DNA of 64,000 nucleotides from Roseiarcus sp963824475 (GCA_963824475.1 CAWGPR010000006.1:372001-436000), one strand, 5' to 3'. Positions 16,942-26,789 are shown, counted from the first letter of the stretch. The notes: generated from the sequence alone by a model not told the origin. Translations and numbers: made by a program.

Positions 16942-17115
16942 GGCGGCGCGCTGCGAGAAGAATTCGCGTATTTCGCCTCCTGCGCGCTGAAAGGAGAAGC
17001 CCCGGCGATTGGACGGCCGGAAGACGCAGCCGCGGCGCTCGAGGCGACGCTCGCCGCCGAGGAATCGGCGCGAACCGGCGAGGTCGTCCGCATCAAGGGC
17101 TGGGCAAGGGGCTAG
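16942..17115 (+). pseudogene. C-terminal remnant of a Gfo/Idh/MocA-family oxidoreductase
   Basis: In the gap after the binding-protein gene one frame reads GGALREEFAYFASCALKG, then GRPEDAAAALEATLAAEESA and RTGEVVRIKG, ending at TAG 17113. This is the characteristic last helix of Gfo/Idh/MocA dehydrogenases (family: L..Ei..Fv.av..G..p..t..dg..al....Aa..Sa.tG..V.l). No start codon or N-terminal domain precedes it. An intact member of the same superfamily starts 23 bp later but does not share this tail, so this is a remnant of a different paralogue. Confidence 0.65.
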
Positions 17116-17137
17116 GATCGCATCGAGGGAGAGAGAG

Positions 17138-18178
17138 ATGGCCAAGAGAGTTCTTGTCGTCGGGCTCGGCAATATGGGGATGAGCCACGCCCTCGCTTAT
17201 ACGCGTATTCCAGGATTTGAAGTCGTCGGCGTATGTGAGCGCCGGATCGCCGACCGGAAGCTGCCGCCCGAACTCGCCAAGGCGAAGACGTTCGACCACT
17301 TCGACAAGGCGCTCGCGGAGCTCAAGCCCGACGTCGTCTCGATCAACACGTTGCCTGACACGCACGCCGATTTCGCCATCAAGGCGATGGCGGCAGGGGC
17401 GGATGTTTTCGTCGAGAAGCCGCTCGCGGATAGCGTCGCCAACGCCGAGAAGGTCGTCGCCACAGCTCAACGCACGAAGCGCAAGCTGGTGGTCGGCTAT
17501 ATCCTTCGCCAGCATCCGTCGTGGATCAAGTTCATCGAGATCGCGCGCCAACTCGGCTCCCCCCTCGTGTTCCGGATGAATCTCAACCAGCAGTCGAATG
17601 GCGAGACTTGGGCTTGGCACAAGCGATTGATGGACAGCTTTCCGCCGATCGTCGACTGCGGCGTGCACTACGTCGACGTGATGTGCCAGATGACGAAGGC
17701 GAAGCCGACCAAGGTTCACGCCATCGGCGCGAGGCTGACCGACGAAGTCCCGGTCAACAACTACGGCATGCTGCAGGTCGTCTTCGAAGACGGATCGGTG
17801 GGATGGTACGAAGCGGGATGGGGGCCGATGATGAGCGAGACCGCGTTTTTCGTCAAAGACGTGGTCGGGCCTAAGGGCTCGGTGTCGATCGTGATGGCGG
17901 AGACCGCGGGCGCGGTGAAGTCCGACGACATCAACGCCCACACCAAGACGAACCAGATCCTCTGGCATCATACGGACATGTCAAAACCGGACGAGCGGAT
18001 CAACGTCAGCGACGAACCCGACCACGACGCCTTATGCGAACGAGAGCAGCGCTACCTGCTCAAGGCGATTAACGAGGATATCGACCTCACCGATCACATG
18101 AACGACGCGGTCAAGAGCCTCAAGATCGTCGTCGCGGCGGATCAGTCGATCCATACCGGGCAAGTCGTCACGCTCTGA
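17138..18178 (+). CDS. Gfo/Idh/MocA-family NAD(P)-dependent oxidoreductase
   Basis: 346 residues from ATG 17138 (GAGGGAGAGAG upstream). Rossmann motif VVGLGNMGMSHALAY at the N-terminus, the EKPLADS motif (catalytic Lys) and a C-terminal alpha/beta domain with WHKRLMDSFPPIVDCGVHYVDVM. Such enzymes oxidise or reduce sugars, inositols or related polyols, or imines. It is the last gene of the ABC transporter locus and probably acts on the imported or oxygenated compound; substrate unknown. Confidence 0.85.
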   Translation: MAKRVLVVGLGNMGMSHALAYTRIPGFEVVGVCERRIADRKLPPELAKAKTFDHFDKALAELKPDVVSINTLPDTHADFAIKAMAAGADVFVEKPLADSVANAEKVVATAQRTKRKLVVGYILRQHPSWIKFIEIARQLGSPLVFRMNLNQQSNGETWAWHKRLMDSFPPIVDCGVHYVDVMCQMTKAKPTKVHAIGARLTDEVPVNNYGMLQVVFEDGSVGWYEAGWGPMMSETAFFVKDVVGPKGSVSIVMAETAGAVKSDDINAHTKTNQILWHHTDMSKPDERINVSDEPDHDALCEREQRYLLKAINEDIDLTDHMNDAVKSLKIVVAADQSIHTGQVVTL

Positions 18179-18252
18179 TTGCATCGTAAGGTCACGCCCG
18201 AGGCCGCGATCATCCGGCAATGCCGAAAGGACGTGGCCAGCCAAGGCGTATG

Positions 18253-19185
18253 TCATGGCTCTCTTGCGCTTGGCTCCGGGAGCGTGACGTCCCTGGCGCG
18301 CTTGTCATCGCGCAACCCTAAGTAAACGGGCTGGCGCAACTTTCGATCGGCCGTCAATTCCTGGTAGGAGATTTGCGCGATCAAGTGCGGTCGCAGATAT
18401 GTGACGCCGCGCTCGCGGGGCGGGTCGACAAGCGCCGTGGCGCGGCTGACAAGCGGTTGAAATCGCTGGTAGAGCGCGGCGAGAGTCGCTGCATCGAAGC
18501 CCGTGCCGACCTTCCCGACGTATCGAAGCTTGCCCCGTTCATAGGCGCCGAGCAGCAGCGCGCCGAAATATTTCCGCGCCCCCTCCGGCGCGGTATAGCC
18601 CGCGATGACGAATTCGTCCTCCTGACGAACTTTCACCTTCAGCCAGGATCTTGAGCGCCCCCCGACGTAGGGCGACGAGAGGTCCTTGGCCACAAGGCCT
18701 TCGTAGCCCCTGCGCTTTGCGATCTCAAACGCTTCGAGGCCGTTCGAGCCGAGGCGATGCGAAAGCAGCAAAACGCCGTTCGACGGAACGACGCTTTCGA
18801 GAACCGCACGGCGTTCGGACAGCGGCCGCTGCCGCAAATCCTCGCCATCGACGAATAGACAATCGAAGACGGTGTATGCCGGCTCGCCCTTGCCCTGCTG
18901 AAGGAGTTCGAAGCGCGAGATGGATTTCGAGTCGAATACGACGACTTCGCCATCCAGCAGCAGGGTCACGGGGCGGAGCTTTTCGATCGCCCCGGCAATC
19001 TTCGGAAAGCGGTCCGTATGATCCTTGCCGTTGCGCGAAAGGAGAGCGACGCGCGCGCCTTCTTTGTAGGCGAGCACCCGGTCGCCGTCGTACTTCTCCT
19101 CGTATATCCATCCTGGCTGCTGGAATGGCTTGGCGACGAGCGTAGCCAGCGTGGGCTCGGCGCGAAATGGGATGCCGTGACTCAT
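18253..19185 (-). CDS. ATP-dependent DNA ligase, LigD/LigC ligase-domain type
   Basis: 310 residues. Nucleotidyltransferase motif I with the adenylated lysine is EEKYDGDRV (near residue 29), motif III LLLDGEVVVFD, motif IV GYEGLVAKD and motif V SWLKVKV, followed by an OB-fold region (DEFVIAGYTAPEGARKYFGALLLGAY). There are no primase-polymerase or phosphoesterase domains, so it is a stand-alone ligase like those acting with Ku in non-homologous end joining or in stationary-phase repair. No ku gene is in the window. It is convergent with the oxidoreductase gene upstream in coordinates. Confidence 0.88.
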   Translation of the reverse strand: MSHGIPFRAEPTLATLVAKPFQQPGWIYEEKYDGDRVLAYKEGARVALLSRNGKDHTDRFPKIAGAIEKLRPVTLLLDGEVVVFDSKSISRFELLQQGKGEPAYTVFDCLFVDGEDLRQRPLSERRAVLESVVPSNGVLLLSHRLGSNGLEAFEIAKRRGYEGLVAKDLSSPYVGGRSRSWLKVKVRQEDEFVIAGYTAPEGARKYFGALLLGAYERGKLRYVGKVGTGFDAATLAALYQRFQPLVSRATALVDPPRERGVTYLRPHLIAQISYQELTADRKLRQPVYLGLRDDKRARDVTLPEPSAREP

Positions 19186-19236
19186 GGGTGCGTTCTGAGA
19201 GCCGCCGGAGGGGACTGTCGCTAAAGCATATCAGCC

Positions 19237-19262
19237 GCGGCATTGACCTCGGTCAATGCCGC
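19237..19262. promoter_or_regulatory. Perfect 12-bp palindrome upstream of the ligase gene
   Basis: GCGGCATTGACC-TC-GGTCAATGCCGC, 52 bp upstream of the ligase start on the opposite strand. The symmetric TTGACCTCGGTCAA core looks like a repressor operator. No T-run follows on either side, so a terminator is less likely. Confidence 0.45.
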
Positions 19263-19594
19263 ATGCCGCCGCTAGGCTAATTCTTTCAGCAGTCATGCCG
19301 CCGGAGCCGTGTTTTGCGTAGGCAAATGTGCGGTGCACGACGAATTGGAGGAGTTTCCACGCCGGATGAGGGACACCACGTGTCAAGCGCCAGGAGTTCG
19401 CCATCGAGCACGACGTCGCGCTTCACTTTCGACGTTTGCCCGGACGCGTTCCTGGCGGCGCCGAGCGCGCTGAACCTCCTCAGACGACGAAACAGAATGC
19501 TTGACTTATCTCAAAGGCGCTGGCGGCCGTGGAGGGTCGCCCGAAGCGGCCCTCCTTTTTCGCCCCGTTTGTGGAGCGATCGACGCGTCTTGCT
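19263..19594. other. Gap between the ligase gene and poxB, no intact gene
   Basis: No convincing gene. On the minus strand 19384-19440 reads VKRDVVLDGELLALDTW, which resembles DNA-ligase motif III; it may be a tiny ligase relic but is too short to trust. A stem-loop at 19531-19555 is annotated separately. Confidence 0.4.
19531..19555 (-). terminator. Stem-loop downstream of poxB
   Basis: On the minus strand GGAGGG.CGC-TTCGG-GCG.CCCTCC folds into a stem with one internal mismatch and a TTCG loop, 40 bp after the poxB stop. The T-run lies on the plus-strand side, so it could work in either direction; termination of poxB is the likeliest use. Confidence 0.4.
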
Positions 19595-21322
19595 CTACCG
19601 CCGCAAGTTTGTGCGCGCGAGCTCCACGATTTCGTCGCCGCGCCCGCTCAGGATCGCCTTCAGCATATAGAGCGTAAAGCCCTTCGCCATCTCGACCGTG
19701 ACAGCAGGCGGCATGGCGAGCTCTGAGCGAGCGACCACCGCGTTGATCACGACGGGGCCTGGATGAGCGAGCGCCTCCTTAACGCGCTCCTCGACATCCT
19801 TGGGATCCTCGATGCGGATGCCCTTGATCCCGATCGCCTCCGCCATCTGTGCGAAATTCGGATTGACGAGATCGGTTCCGGTCGGGAGGAAGCCGGTCGA
19901 TTTCTGCTCGAGTTCGACGAATCCGAGCGTGCCGTTGTTGAACACGAACACCTTGACCGGCAGCTTGAGCTGGACGAGGCTCAAAAGATCGCCCATCAGC
20001 ATAGTGAAGCCGCCGTCGCCTGAGAGCGAAATCACCTGCCGGCCGGGCGAGGCGGCCTGGGCGCCGATCGCCTGCGGCATCGCGTTGGCCATCGAGCCAT
20101 GCCAGTACGAGCCGATCAGCCGGCGCTTGCCGTTCATCTTGAGATAGCGCGCGGCCCACACGATCGGCAGGCCGACGTCGGGGGTGAAGATGGCGTCGTC
20201 CGCGGCCTGCTCGCTGATGACGCGCATGATATGCTGCGGATGCAGCCGGCCGCCCGGCCGGCCGGTCGCGAGCTCGTCGAGGCTCTTGCGGGCGCTGGCG
20301 TAGTCCTTGAGCGCCGCGTCCAGATGGCGCCGGTCGCTCTTGACCTTGAGGCGCGCCATGAGCGCGCTGAGCGTCGGCCCAACCTGGCCGACAACGCCGA
20401 TATCGACCGGGGCGCGGCGCCCGATCGCCTGCGGACGGATGTCGACTTGGGCGATGCGGGCGTTCTTCGGATAGAACTGACGATAAGGGAAATCCGTCCC
20501 CAGCATTACGAGCGCGTCGCAGGCCTCCATGGCGTAATAGCCGGAGGAGAAGCCGATCAGCCCGGTCATGCCGACGTCATAAGGGTTGTCCCACTCGACG
20601 TGATCCTTGCCGCCCATCGCGTGGACGATCGGCGCCTTCACCGCTTCGGCGAATTGCATGAGCTCAGCGTGCGCGCCGGCGCAGCCGCTGCCGCAGAGCA
20701 GCGTGACGCGCTCAGCCAAGTTGACGAATTGCGCGAGCTCTTCGAGCGACTGGTCCGAGGCCATGATCGTGGGCGCAGCCGGCGCGAGCCCGGCTGCCTT
20801 TGGCGTAGGCGCCTGAACGGCGGGTTTGAGCGCCACATCGCCGGGAATGACGACGACGCTGACGCAGCGTTCCAGGATCGACCGGCGCACCGCGATCTCG
20901 AGCACGCGCGGCATCTGCTCGGGCGTCGACACAAGCTCGCAATAGTTCGAACACTCCTGAAACAGGCGGTCGGGATGCGTCTCCTGAAAATAGTGCGAAC
21001 CGATTTCGGGCGAGGGGATTTGCGCCGCGATGGCCACCACCGGCAGGCGCGTGCGATGGCAGTCGAAGAGGCCGTTGATGAGGTGCAAGTTGCCCGGGCC
21101 GCAGCTGCCAGCGCAGACGGCGAGGCCGCCCGTGACATGGGCGTCGGCGCCGGCGGCGAAAGCGGCGACCTCCTCGTGGCGCAGGTGCAGCCATTCGATG
21201 CCGCCGGCGCGGCGCAGGGCGTCGGTGAAGCCGTTCAGGCTGTCGCCGACGACGCCATAGATGCGCTTGACGCCTGCGGCGCCGAGAACCTCAACCATCT
21301 GGTCGGCGACTGTGCGGGCCAA
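19595..21322 (-). CDS. poxB: Pyruvate dehydrogenase (quinone) / pyruvate oxidase, PoxB-type
   Basis: 575-residue thiamine-diphosphate enzyme. The N-terminal Pyr domain has the catalytic Glu in LRHEEVAAFAAGADAHVTG, then CAGSCGPGNLHLINGLFDCHR and the FAD-binding middle domain; the ThDP-Mg motif is GDGGFTMLMGDLLSLVQLKLPVKVFVFNN. Overall order matches PoxB, which decarboxylates pyruvate to acetate and CO2 and passes electrons to membrane quinones. The C-terminus (FTLYMLKAILSGRGDEIVELARTNL) resembles the lipid-activated membrane-binding end of PoxB. Confidence 0.88.
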   Translation of the reverse strand: MARTVADQMVEVLGAAGVKRIYGVVGDSLNGFTDALRRAGGIEWLHLRHEEVAAFAAGADAHVTGGLAVCAGSCGPGNLHLINGLFDCHRTRLPVVAIAAQIPSPEIGSHYFQETHPDRLFQECSNYCELVSTPEQMPRVLEIAVRRSILERCVSVVVIPGDVALKPAVQAPTPKAAGLAPAAPTIMASDQSLEELAQFVNLAERVTLLCGSGCAGAHAELMQFAEAVKAPIVHAMGGKDHVEWDNPYDVGMTGLIGFSSGYYAMEACDALVMLGTDFPYRQFYPKNARIAQVDIRPQAIGRRAPVDIGVVGQVGPTLSALMARLKVKSDRRHLDAALKDYASARKSLDELATGRPGGRLHPQHIMRVISEQAADDAIFTPDVGLPIVWAARYLKMNGKRRLIGSYWHGSMANAMPQAIGAQAASPGRQVISLSGDGGFTMLMGDLLSLVQLKLPVKVFVFNNGTLGFVELEQKSTGFLPTGTDLVNPNFAQMAEAIGIKGIRIEDPKDVEERVKEALAHPGPVVINAVVARSELAMPPAVTVEMAKGFTLYMLKAILSGRGDEIVELARTNLRR

Positions 21323-21485
21323 TGGCTCCTCCTCGGATCAGCGCGACAGGGCAGGGGACGATAGACGAAACGGGCGGATGAAGGATAGAACGCGGCGCAG
21401 CCGCGAAACGAGCCCCCGCCGCGGCCGGAATGCGCGAGCGTGCGCCTCAAGATCAGGCTAGGAGCCTGTCCGGTGGAGCCCTGAT

Positions 21486-22442
21486 ATGCGCTGCCCAATC
21501 TGTGGGAACGAGGCCAGTCGCCTGCGCGACGTCGATACCGTTGCGTACTTTCGATGTCTCAAGTGCGAAAGTTTGTTCGCGCACCCGGATTTTCTAGCCG
21601 CCGTCGACGCCGGCGCCGTCGGCAACTATCGCGTCTCATATTGGGAGCAGGAGCTTGGCGCCGCGCGCGAGCGGTCGTTTGGTTCGGGCGTCATACGGAT
21701 GGCCGAAACGCTGAGAATGGCGCGCATCCCCGTGCGACGCGCGTTGGACATCGGCAGCGGCCCCGGATTCCTGCTGGACGCCTTGGCTGAACTGGTCCCC
21801 AGCCTGGCGGCGAGAGTGCATGGCGTCGAACTCTTCCCTCCTCCGCCCCATCAGCGCACGCAGAGCCCGAACTACCATATCGGCTCGATTGGCGATCTCG
21901 AAGGACCGTTCGACGCCGGCCTATGCATCGAGGTGATCGAGCATCTCACGCCGGCTATTCTCGCCGACCTGCTGCGGCAACTTGCGGCGAAATCGAGCCC
22001 AGGCGCGCTCTATTTCTTCAACTCCGCCCAGCCGTCGTTTGTCGAAACGGTTGATCCCAGCTATCTGGACCCACGTGGCCGTGGCCATGTCGTCGCCTGG
22101 TCGGTCGCCGGCGCTCGAGTTATCTTCGAACCCGCCGGGTTCAACGTGATCGCTTTGCCGGGGCGGGATTGGGCGTTTCTCGCCGAATTCGGGCCGCCTC
22201 GCACCGTCGACGCCAGCATGCTGACGGACTGGCTGTGGCGCCCAGTTCCGGAAAACATCGCCTTGATTTGCAATGATCGCTTCGGCCCATTGTTCGAGGC
22301 GATCGGGCTCGAGTGCGCCCGATGCTATCTCGAATCCGGAGTTGCCGAAGAGCGCACGCGTTGGGCCCAGGGATTGCAGAGCGCACGGCGACGGGCGCGA
22401 TGGAAAGGGTTTAACCCCTTCGCGAGCGGTCGACGCTCGTAG
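21486..22442 (+). CDS. Class I SAM-dependent methyltransferase with N-terminal zinc ribbon
   Basis: 318 residues. Two Cys pairs (CPIC at 3-6 and CLKC at 24-27) form a zinc ribbon, followed by the SAM-binding motif ALDIGSGPGFLLDAL (87-100) and ELFPPPP, then IEVIEHLTPAILADLLRQL. This layout is seen in methyltransferases acting on sugars or lipids of the cell surface. Stands alone between divergent and co-oriented genes; substrate unknown. Confidence 0.75.
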   Translation: MRCPICGNEASRLRDVDTVAYFRCLKCESLFAHPDFLAAVDAGAVGNYRVSYWEQELGAARERSFGSGVIRMAETLRMARIPVRRALDIGSGPGFLLDALAELVPSLAARVHGVELFPPPPHQRTQSPNYHIGSIGDLEGPFDAGLCIEVIEHLTPAILADLLRQLAAKSSPGALYFFNSAQPSFVETVDPSYLDPRGRGHVVAWSVAGARVIFEPAGFNVIALPGRDWAFLAEFGPPRTVDASMLTDWLWRPVPENIALICNDRFGPLFEAIGLECARCYLESGVAEERTRWAQGLQSARRRARWKGFNPFASGRRS

Positions 22443-22564
22443 CTCGTTTGCGCCCGCCCCCCGTTGAATACGCGCCGCGCGGCCGCCCGTGAAAGCGGTT
22501 GCTGACGAGGCCGGAATGGGCGAGCGTGCGCGCTCAGCGATTTTAAGTCAAAGGAGCGCGTCCG

Positions 22565-24220
22565 ATGAACGGCGCCGAACTCATCGTCTCCGCGCTCGAG
22601 AACGAGGGCGTGCAGCAGATCTTCGGGGTTCCGGGCGAGGAAAACCTCGACGTGGTCGAAGCGCTGCGCCGCTCCAGGATCAAGCTGGTGCTAACCCGTC
22701 ATGAACAGGCGGCGGCTTTCATGGCGGCGACGCACGGGCGGCTCACCGGCAAGCCCGGGGTCTGCATCACCACGCTCGGCCCAGGCGCGCTCAATCTGAC
22801 GACTGGCGCGGCCTACGCGCTGCTCGGCGCGATGCCGATGGTGATGATCACCGGGCAGAAGGGCATTCTGAGCCGCAAACAGGCGGGCTTTCAGGTGGTC
22901 GACATTGTTTCGGCCATGACGCCGCTAACCAAGATGGCGGATCAGGTCGTAAGCCCCGCAACCATTCCGACAATGGTGAGAGAGGCGTTCCGCGTCGCGC
23001 AGCAGGAGCGACCGGGCCCGGTTCACCTCGAACTGCCGGAAGACATCGCCCGCGAGACGGGCCCCGACGTGTCTCCGATTCCGCCTCACCCGATCGAGGC
23101 GCCGCTAGCGCCCAGCGCCGCCCTCGACCGGGCGGCTGAGCTCATCCGTAACGCCGAGCGGCCGCTGATCATGCTCGGCGCCGCCGCGAGCCGGCCGCGA
23201 CTCGCCGACGCGCTGTCGGAATTCGTCGCCCGGGTGCAGATTCCGTTCTTCAATACGCAGATGGGCAAGGGCGCCGTCACCGGCGGGTCGGACCTCTATA
23301 TGGGCACCGCGGCGCTGTCGGAGCGCGACTACGTCCATCGGGCGATCGATCGGGCGGATCTCATTATCGCCATCGGCCACGACACGGTGGAGAAGCCGCC
23401 CTTCTTCATGGGGCCTAAAGGGCCGACGGTGCTGCATGTCGGCTATCTGCCGGCGACGGTCGAGGAAGTGTACTTTCCGCAAGCCGAGCTAGTCGGCGAC
23501 GTTGGACCCAGCCTCACCCTGCTCGCCGATCGGCTCGAACATCGGCTCCCGAGGGCGAAGGCGCTTCTTCCCCTGCGCGAGGACATCCTCGCCCACATCG
23601 CCGATCGCGCGGAGGAGAGCCGCTACCCCCCGACGCCGCAGCGGATCGTGCACGACGTGCGCCAAGTGATGCCGGAGGACGGCATCGTCTGTCTCGACAA
23701 TGGCATGTACAAGATCTGGTTTGCGCGCAACTACCGCACCCATGTCGCCAACACGCTGCTGCTCGACAATGCGCTCGCCACCATGGGCGCAGGCCTGCCT
23801 TCGGCGATCATGGCCGCTTGCCTAAATCCGGACCGCCGCGTGCTCGCCGTCTGCGGCGACGGCGGCTTTATGATGAATTCGCAGGAGCTCGAGACGGCGG
23901 TGCGCCTTAAGCTCAATCTCGTCGTGCTGGTGCTCGTGGACCACGCCTACGGCATGATCCGCTGGAAGCAGGCGGTGGACGGGTTCCCGGATTTCGGCAT
24001 GACGTTCGGCGATCCCGACTTCGAAGCTTATGCAAAGGCGTATGGCGCGAAGGGCAGCCGGGTCGAGAGCGCCGACGGGGTCGCGCCTGCGCTCGAAGCC
24101 GCGTTCGCTGGCGAGGGCGTGCATCTGGTGTCGACGCCGATCGACTATTCGGAGAATGAGCGGGTGCTGGTCAACGAATTGCGCGCTCAAGGAGCGACGA
24201 TGGCGGCGAACGCCGAATGA
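22565..24220 (+). CDS. Acetolactate synthase-like thiamine-diphosphate enzyme
   Basis: 551 residues, ATG 22565 with AAAGGAG upstream. Pyr domain with LTRHEQAAAFMAATHGRLTGKPGVC (catalytic Glu) and LGPGALNLTTGAAYALLGAMP; PP domain with VCGDGGFMMNSQELETAVRLKLNLVVLVLVD (ThDP/Mg motif GDG...N). Shape and length fit catabolic acetolactate synthase (AlsS type) rather than FAD-rich AHAS, but the true reaction could be another 2-oxoacid carboligation. The stop overlaps the start of the following membrane-protein gene (ATGA), implying co-translation. Confidence 0.8.
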   Translation: MNGAELIVSALENEGVQQIFGVPGEENLDVVEALRRSRIKLVLTRHEQAAAFMAATHGRLTGKPGVCITTLGPGALNLTTGAAYALLGAMPMVMITGQKGILSRKQAGFQVVDIVSAMTPLTKMADQVVSPATIPTMVREAFRVAQQERPGPVHLELPEDIARETGPDVSPIPPHPIEAPLAPSAALDRAAELIRNAERPLIMLGAAASRPRLADALSEFVARVQIPFFNTQMGKGAVTGGSDLYMGTAALSERDYVHRAIDRADLIIAIGHDTVEKPPFFMGPKGPTVLHVGYLPATVEEVYFPQAELVGDVGPSLTLLADRLEHRLPRAKALLPLREDILAHIADRAEESRYPPTPQRIVHDVRQVMPEDGIVCLDNGMYKIWFARNYRTHVANTLLLDNALATMGAGLPSAIMAACLNPDRRVLAVCGDGGFMMNSQELETAVRLKLNLVVLVLVDHAYGMIRWKQAVDGFPDFGMTFGDPDFEAYAKAYGAKGSRVESADGVAPALEAAFAGEGVHLVSTPIDYSENERVLVNELRAQGATMAANAE

Positions 24221-25867
24221 TCCGGGAAATCAGGTGGGCGCGTGAGCGTGCCGAAAATGGCGCGATGGTCCGCTTCGTCAAGATTATGGATTGCCCTTAT
24301 TTTTGGTGGATTTGCTTCACTGTCGGATTTGCGATCGCGGCCGCGGCGCTGCCGACAGACGGATCCTACGATTTCAAGAACTATCACTTCTACAATGGAT
24401 TTTCGGCGTTCCATGACCGGCGGGCGCTCGATATTGCGCCTGCTCAGCTGCAGACGAGCTTCTTCTTCGGTCTGGACCCGATTTACTACTCCATCTTCAC
24501 CCGATTGAACGACCACCCGAAGCTCATCAACATCCTTCTGTCGATTCCTTATTCCGTCGCGGCGACGACGATATTTGTGATCGCGCGTATGTTCGCGCGG
24601 CCAGCCTTCGTCTGGCCCAATCTCGCCAGCGCGGCGGCGGCCGTCTTCGGATTGACCGGCGCTTCGACTCTGCCGACGTTGGCGACCACGGAATTGGAGC
24701 TTGTTCCAGGCCTGGCGATTCTGATCGCCCTCGCGCGATGGCTCACCCTGGAGAATGCAGGGCGCAACACAGTCCGGGCCGCGCTTGGCATCGGCGGTCT
24801 CGCGGGTTTGTCGGTTGGCCTCAAGCTCACGCAGGCGCCTTTGTTTGTTGGCATGGCGGCGGCGATCGCCGCCCGATGCGCGATCGGCAAACGATCGGCG
24901 CTGCGGGAGGCGCTTGCGTTCGGCCTCGGCGGGTTGATCGTTTTCGCGGCGGTCGACGGGATCTGGCTCTGGGGCAACGCCAGAACTTATGGAAATCCGA
25001 TCTTCCCGCTTATGAACAATGTGTTTCGATCGGACCTTGTCGAGTTCGACGCCGTGGACCGATCTCCGGTTCGTACCGAAGACGGCGCTTATGGCCGCGT
25101 TTTATCCGGTCTACTGGGCGTTCCATTCTTCGAACGACGTCAGCGAATTGGCGATGCGCGACCCGCGCATTCTGCTCGGATGTGTGAGCGCTGTTGTCGT
25201 CGTCCTCGGTTTCGCCGCCCGCTGGCTACGTGACCGTGCAGCGCCGCCGATGGACGGCTTCGAGTTGGTCGCCCTTTCGTTGGCGATCGCTTTCCTTGTC
25301 TCCACCGCGCTGTGGGAGAAGGTCTGGTCCATCTATCGCTATCTCGCGATCCAAGAGGGCCTGAGCGGCGTTCTGATGCTTGCCGCGCTGCCGCTGGCGT
25401 TCGGAAAGCTCGGCAGGCCATGGCTGGCGACCGCCCTGTTTGTGCTGGCCGTCATCTGGGGGGCGCGGACGACACGATATCCGTGGTGGGACCGAGCGCA
25501 GCGCGCTCCGCAGGCGATTTCAATCCACTTGCCGCCCATCGAACCGAATGCGATGGTTCTCTTCCTCGATCCCCAACCTTACGCCTATCTCGTCCCCTCG
25601 ATGCCGACTTCGGCGCGCGCGATCGGCGTCAACAACAATCTCGTTCATCCTAGCGCTTCAGGCAGGCTCTGGAGCGTGATCGAGGCCGCTGTTCGCGACC
25701 ACCAGGGCCCGTTGTGGGGCGTCGAAGATCCCGGCGATTCCCCCGGCGTCGCCGACGTCTCGTTGAGCAGTTTGAGATTGGCTCGTGCCGGCGAATGCGC
25801 TTCCCTAGTCACCAACCTGGAGGCGGCGCGGCGGGTCAAGATTTGCAGGCTGCGGCGGCAGCCGTAG
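24217..25867 (+). pseudogene. Polytopic membrane protein (glycosyltransferase-like), frameshifted
   Basis: Two consecutive frames make one protein of about 550 residues with many hydrophobic segments. Frame 1 ends in GNPIFPLMNNVFRSDLVEFDAV; frame 2 continues TDLRFVPKTALMAAFYPVYWAF. The junction lies at about 25050-25058 and needs one base removed. The DGSYDFKNYHFYNGFS start and NPIFPLMN motif resemble membrane glycosyltransferase-like proteins of the GT-C kind, but no function is established. ATG 24217 overlaps the previous stop; ATG 24265 is an alternative start. The indel may be real or a sequencing error. Confidence 0.65.
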
Positions 25868-25880
25868 GCGCCTTCCAGGT

Positions 25881-26789
25881 TCAGAACTCCACTTCGAGCC
25901 TCAGCTTGGCGAGCTGGCGCGGGAAATCATCGAAATCGAGCCGGCCGGCCGGCGCCTGGACGAGGACGGCGGCCGAGAGATCGATCTTTTCGTTGATCTG
26001 GTAGTGGAACGTCGGGCCCAAATAGGTTGCCTGCCCCCGGAACTCGCGCGGAACAGCCCCGCCGTAGGCTCGGTCATAGTCTGCTTCGGCGCCGAACATC
26101 AGCGGCGGGGTCAGGCGATAGGAAAGCGCGGCGGAAGCGGAAAGGATGGCCGTGTCCTGCCACAACTGGCCGGCAAGCCGCGAACCGTCCGGCGCATAGG
26201 CGAGATTGACCGCGCCATAAAGCCGCCGATCGGGGGATATGGCGTCCGCAATGGCGAGGAAGGTCGTACTGAAATCGGCGGCTCGCTGCCCCGCGTCGGC
26301 AATGGAGTTCCACTCCGGCTCCGCGGTCAGCGTCACCTGGATCGGCGCCTCTGCTGTCCGATGGATCACGACATATCGGAATTCGACCGAGGCCCCCATG
26401 AAATTGACGCCGGTGAAATCGGGCAGGCCGGGCACGCGCTGGACATCCTGGCCCACCACATGCGCTCCGAACTCGAGTCCGAGCGAATCGGTCAGCGTGG
26501 GTTCGAAGATGAATTCCTGCTCGATCGAATTGTAGAGACCCTGCGGCTTGCCGAACGATCCGGTGGTCTCGAATTCGAGCGACCGGTCGCCCTTCTCGCC
26601 CACGTCCGCTCCCTCGAGGAAGCCGAACAGGTTCTTGGTGTCGAGCGCATAGAAAGGATTGTCCGGCTGTCCCGCCTTGGGCGACTGATCGTCATCCGCA
26701 GTCGCGAAGGAAGGGGCGCAAGCGACCGCCAGCGCGACGCCAAGACGGTGGAGCCCGCGACGTAGACTTCGGCGGCGAGCCCGCGACAC
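25881..26789 (-). CDS. Outer-membrane beta-barrel protein (transporter-like)
   Basis: 302 residues from GTG 26789, which follows GAGAGGGGGAA and begins a signal peptide (RRGLHRLGVALAVACAPSFATA). The mature protein alternates short amphipathic strands ending in aromatic residues (SLEFETTGSFGKPQGLYNSIEQEFIFEPTL, FRYVVIHRTAEAPIQVTLTAEPEW, ATYLGPTFHYQINEKIDLSAAVLVQ) and ends in a phenylalanine (LRLEVEF), typical of outer-membrane barrels. No specific cargo is indicated. An in-frame start further upstream (26945) would add 52 unlikely residues. Confidence 0.65.
   Translation of the reverse strand: MSRARRRSLRRGLHRLGVALAVACAPSFATADDDQSPKAGQPDNPFYALDTKNLFGFLEGADVGEKGDRSLEFETTGSFGKPQGLYNSIEQEFIFEPTLTDSLGLEFGAHVVGQDVQRVPGLPDFTGVNFMGASVEFRYVVIHRTAEAPIQVTLTAEPEWNSIADAGQRAADFSTTFLAIADAISPDRRLYGAVNLAYAPDGSRLAGQLWQDTAILSASAALSYRLTPPLMFGAEADYDRAYGGAVPREFRGQATYLGPTFHYQINEKIDLSAAVLVQAPAGRLDFDDFPRQLAKLRLEVEF

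Noticed and set aside
19384..19440. Possible DNA-ligase motif III relic on the minus strand
   Set aside because: Only about 15 residues resemble the motif; chance cannot be excluded.
20099..21364. Long open frame antisense to poxB
   Set aside because: Shadow of a GC-rich gene; no domain, no ribosome site.
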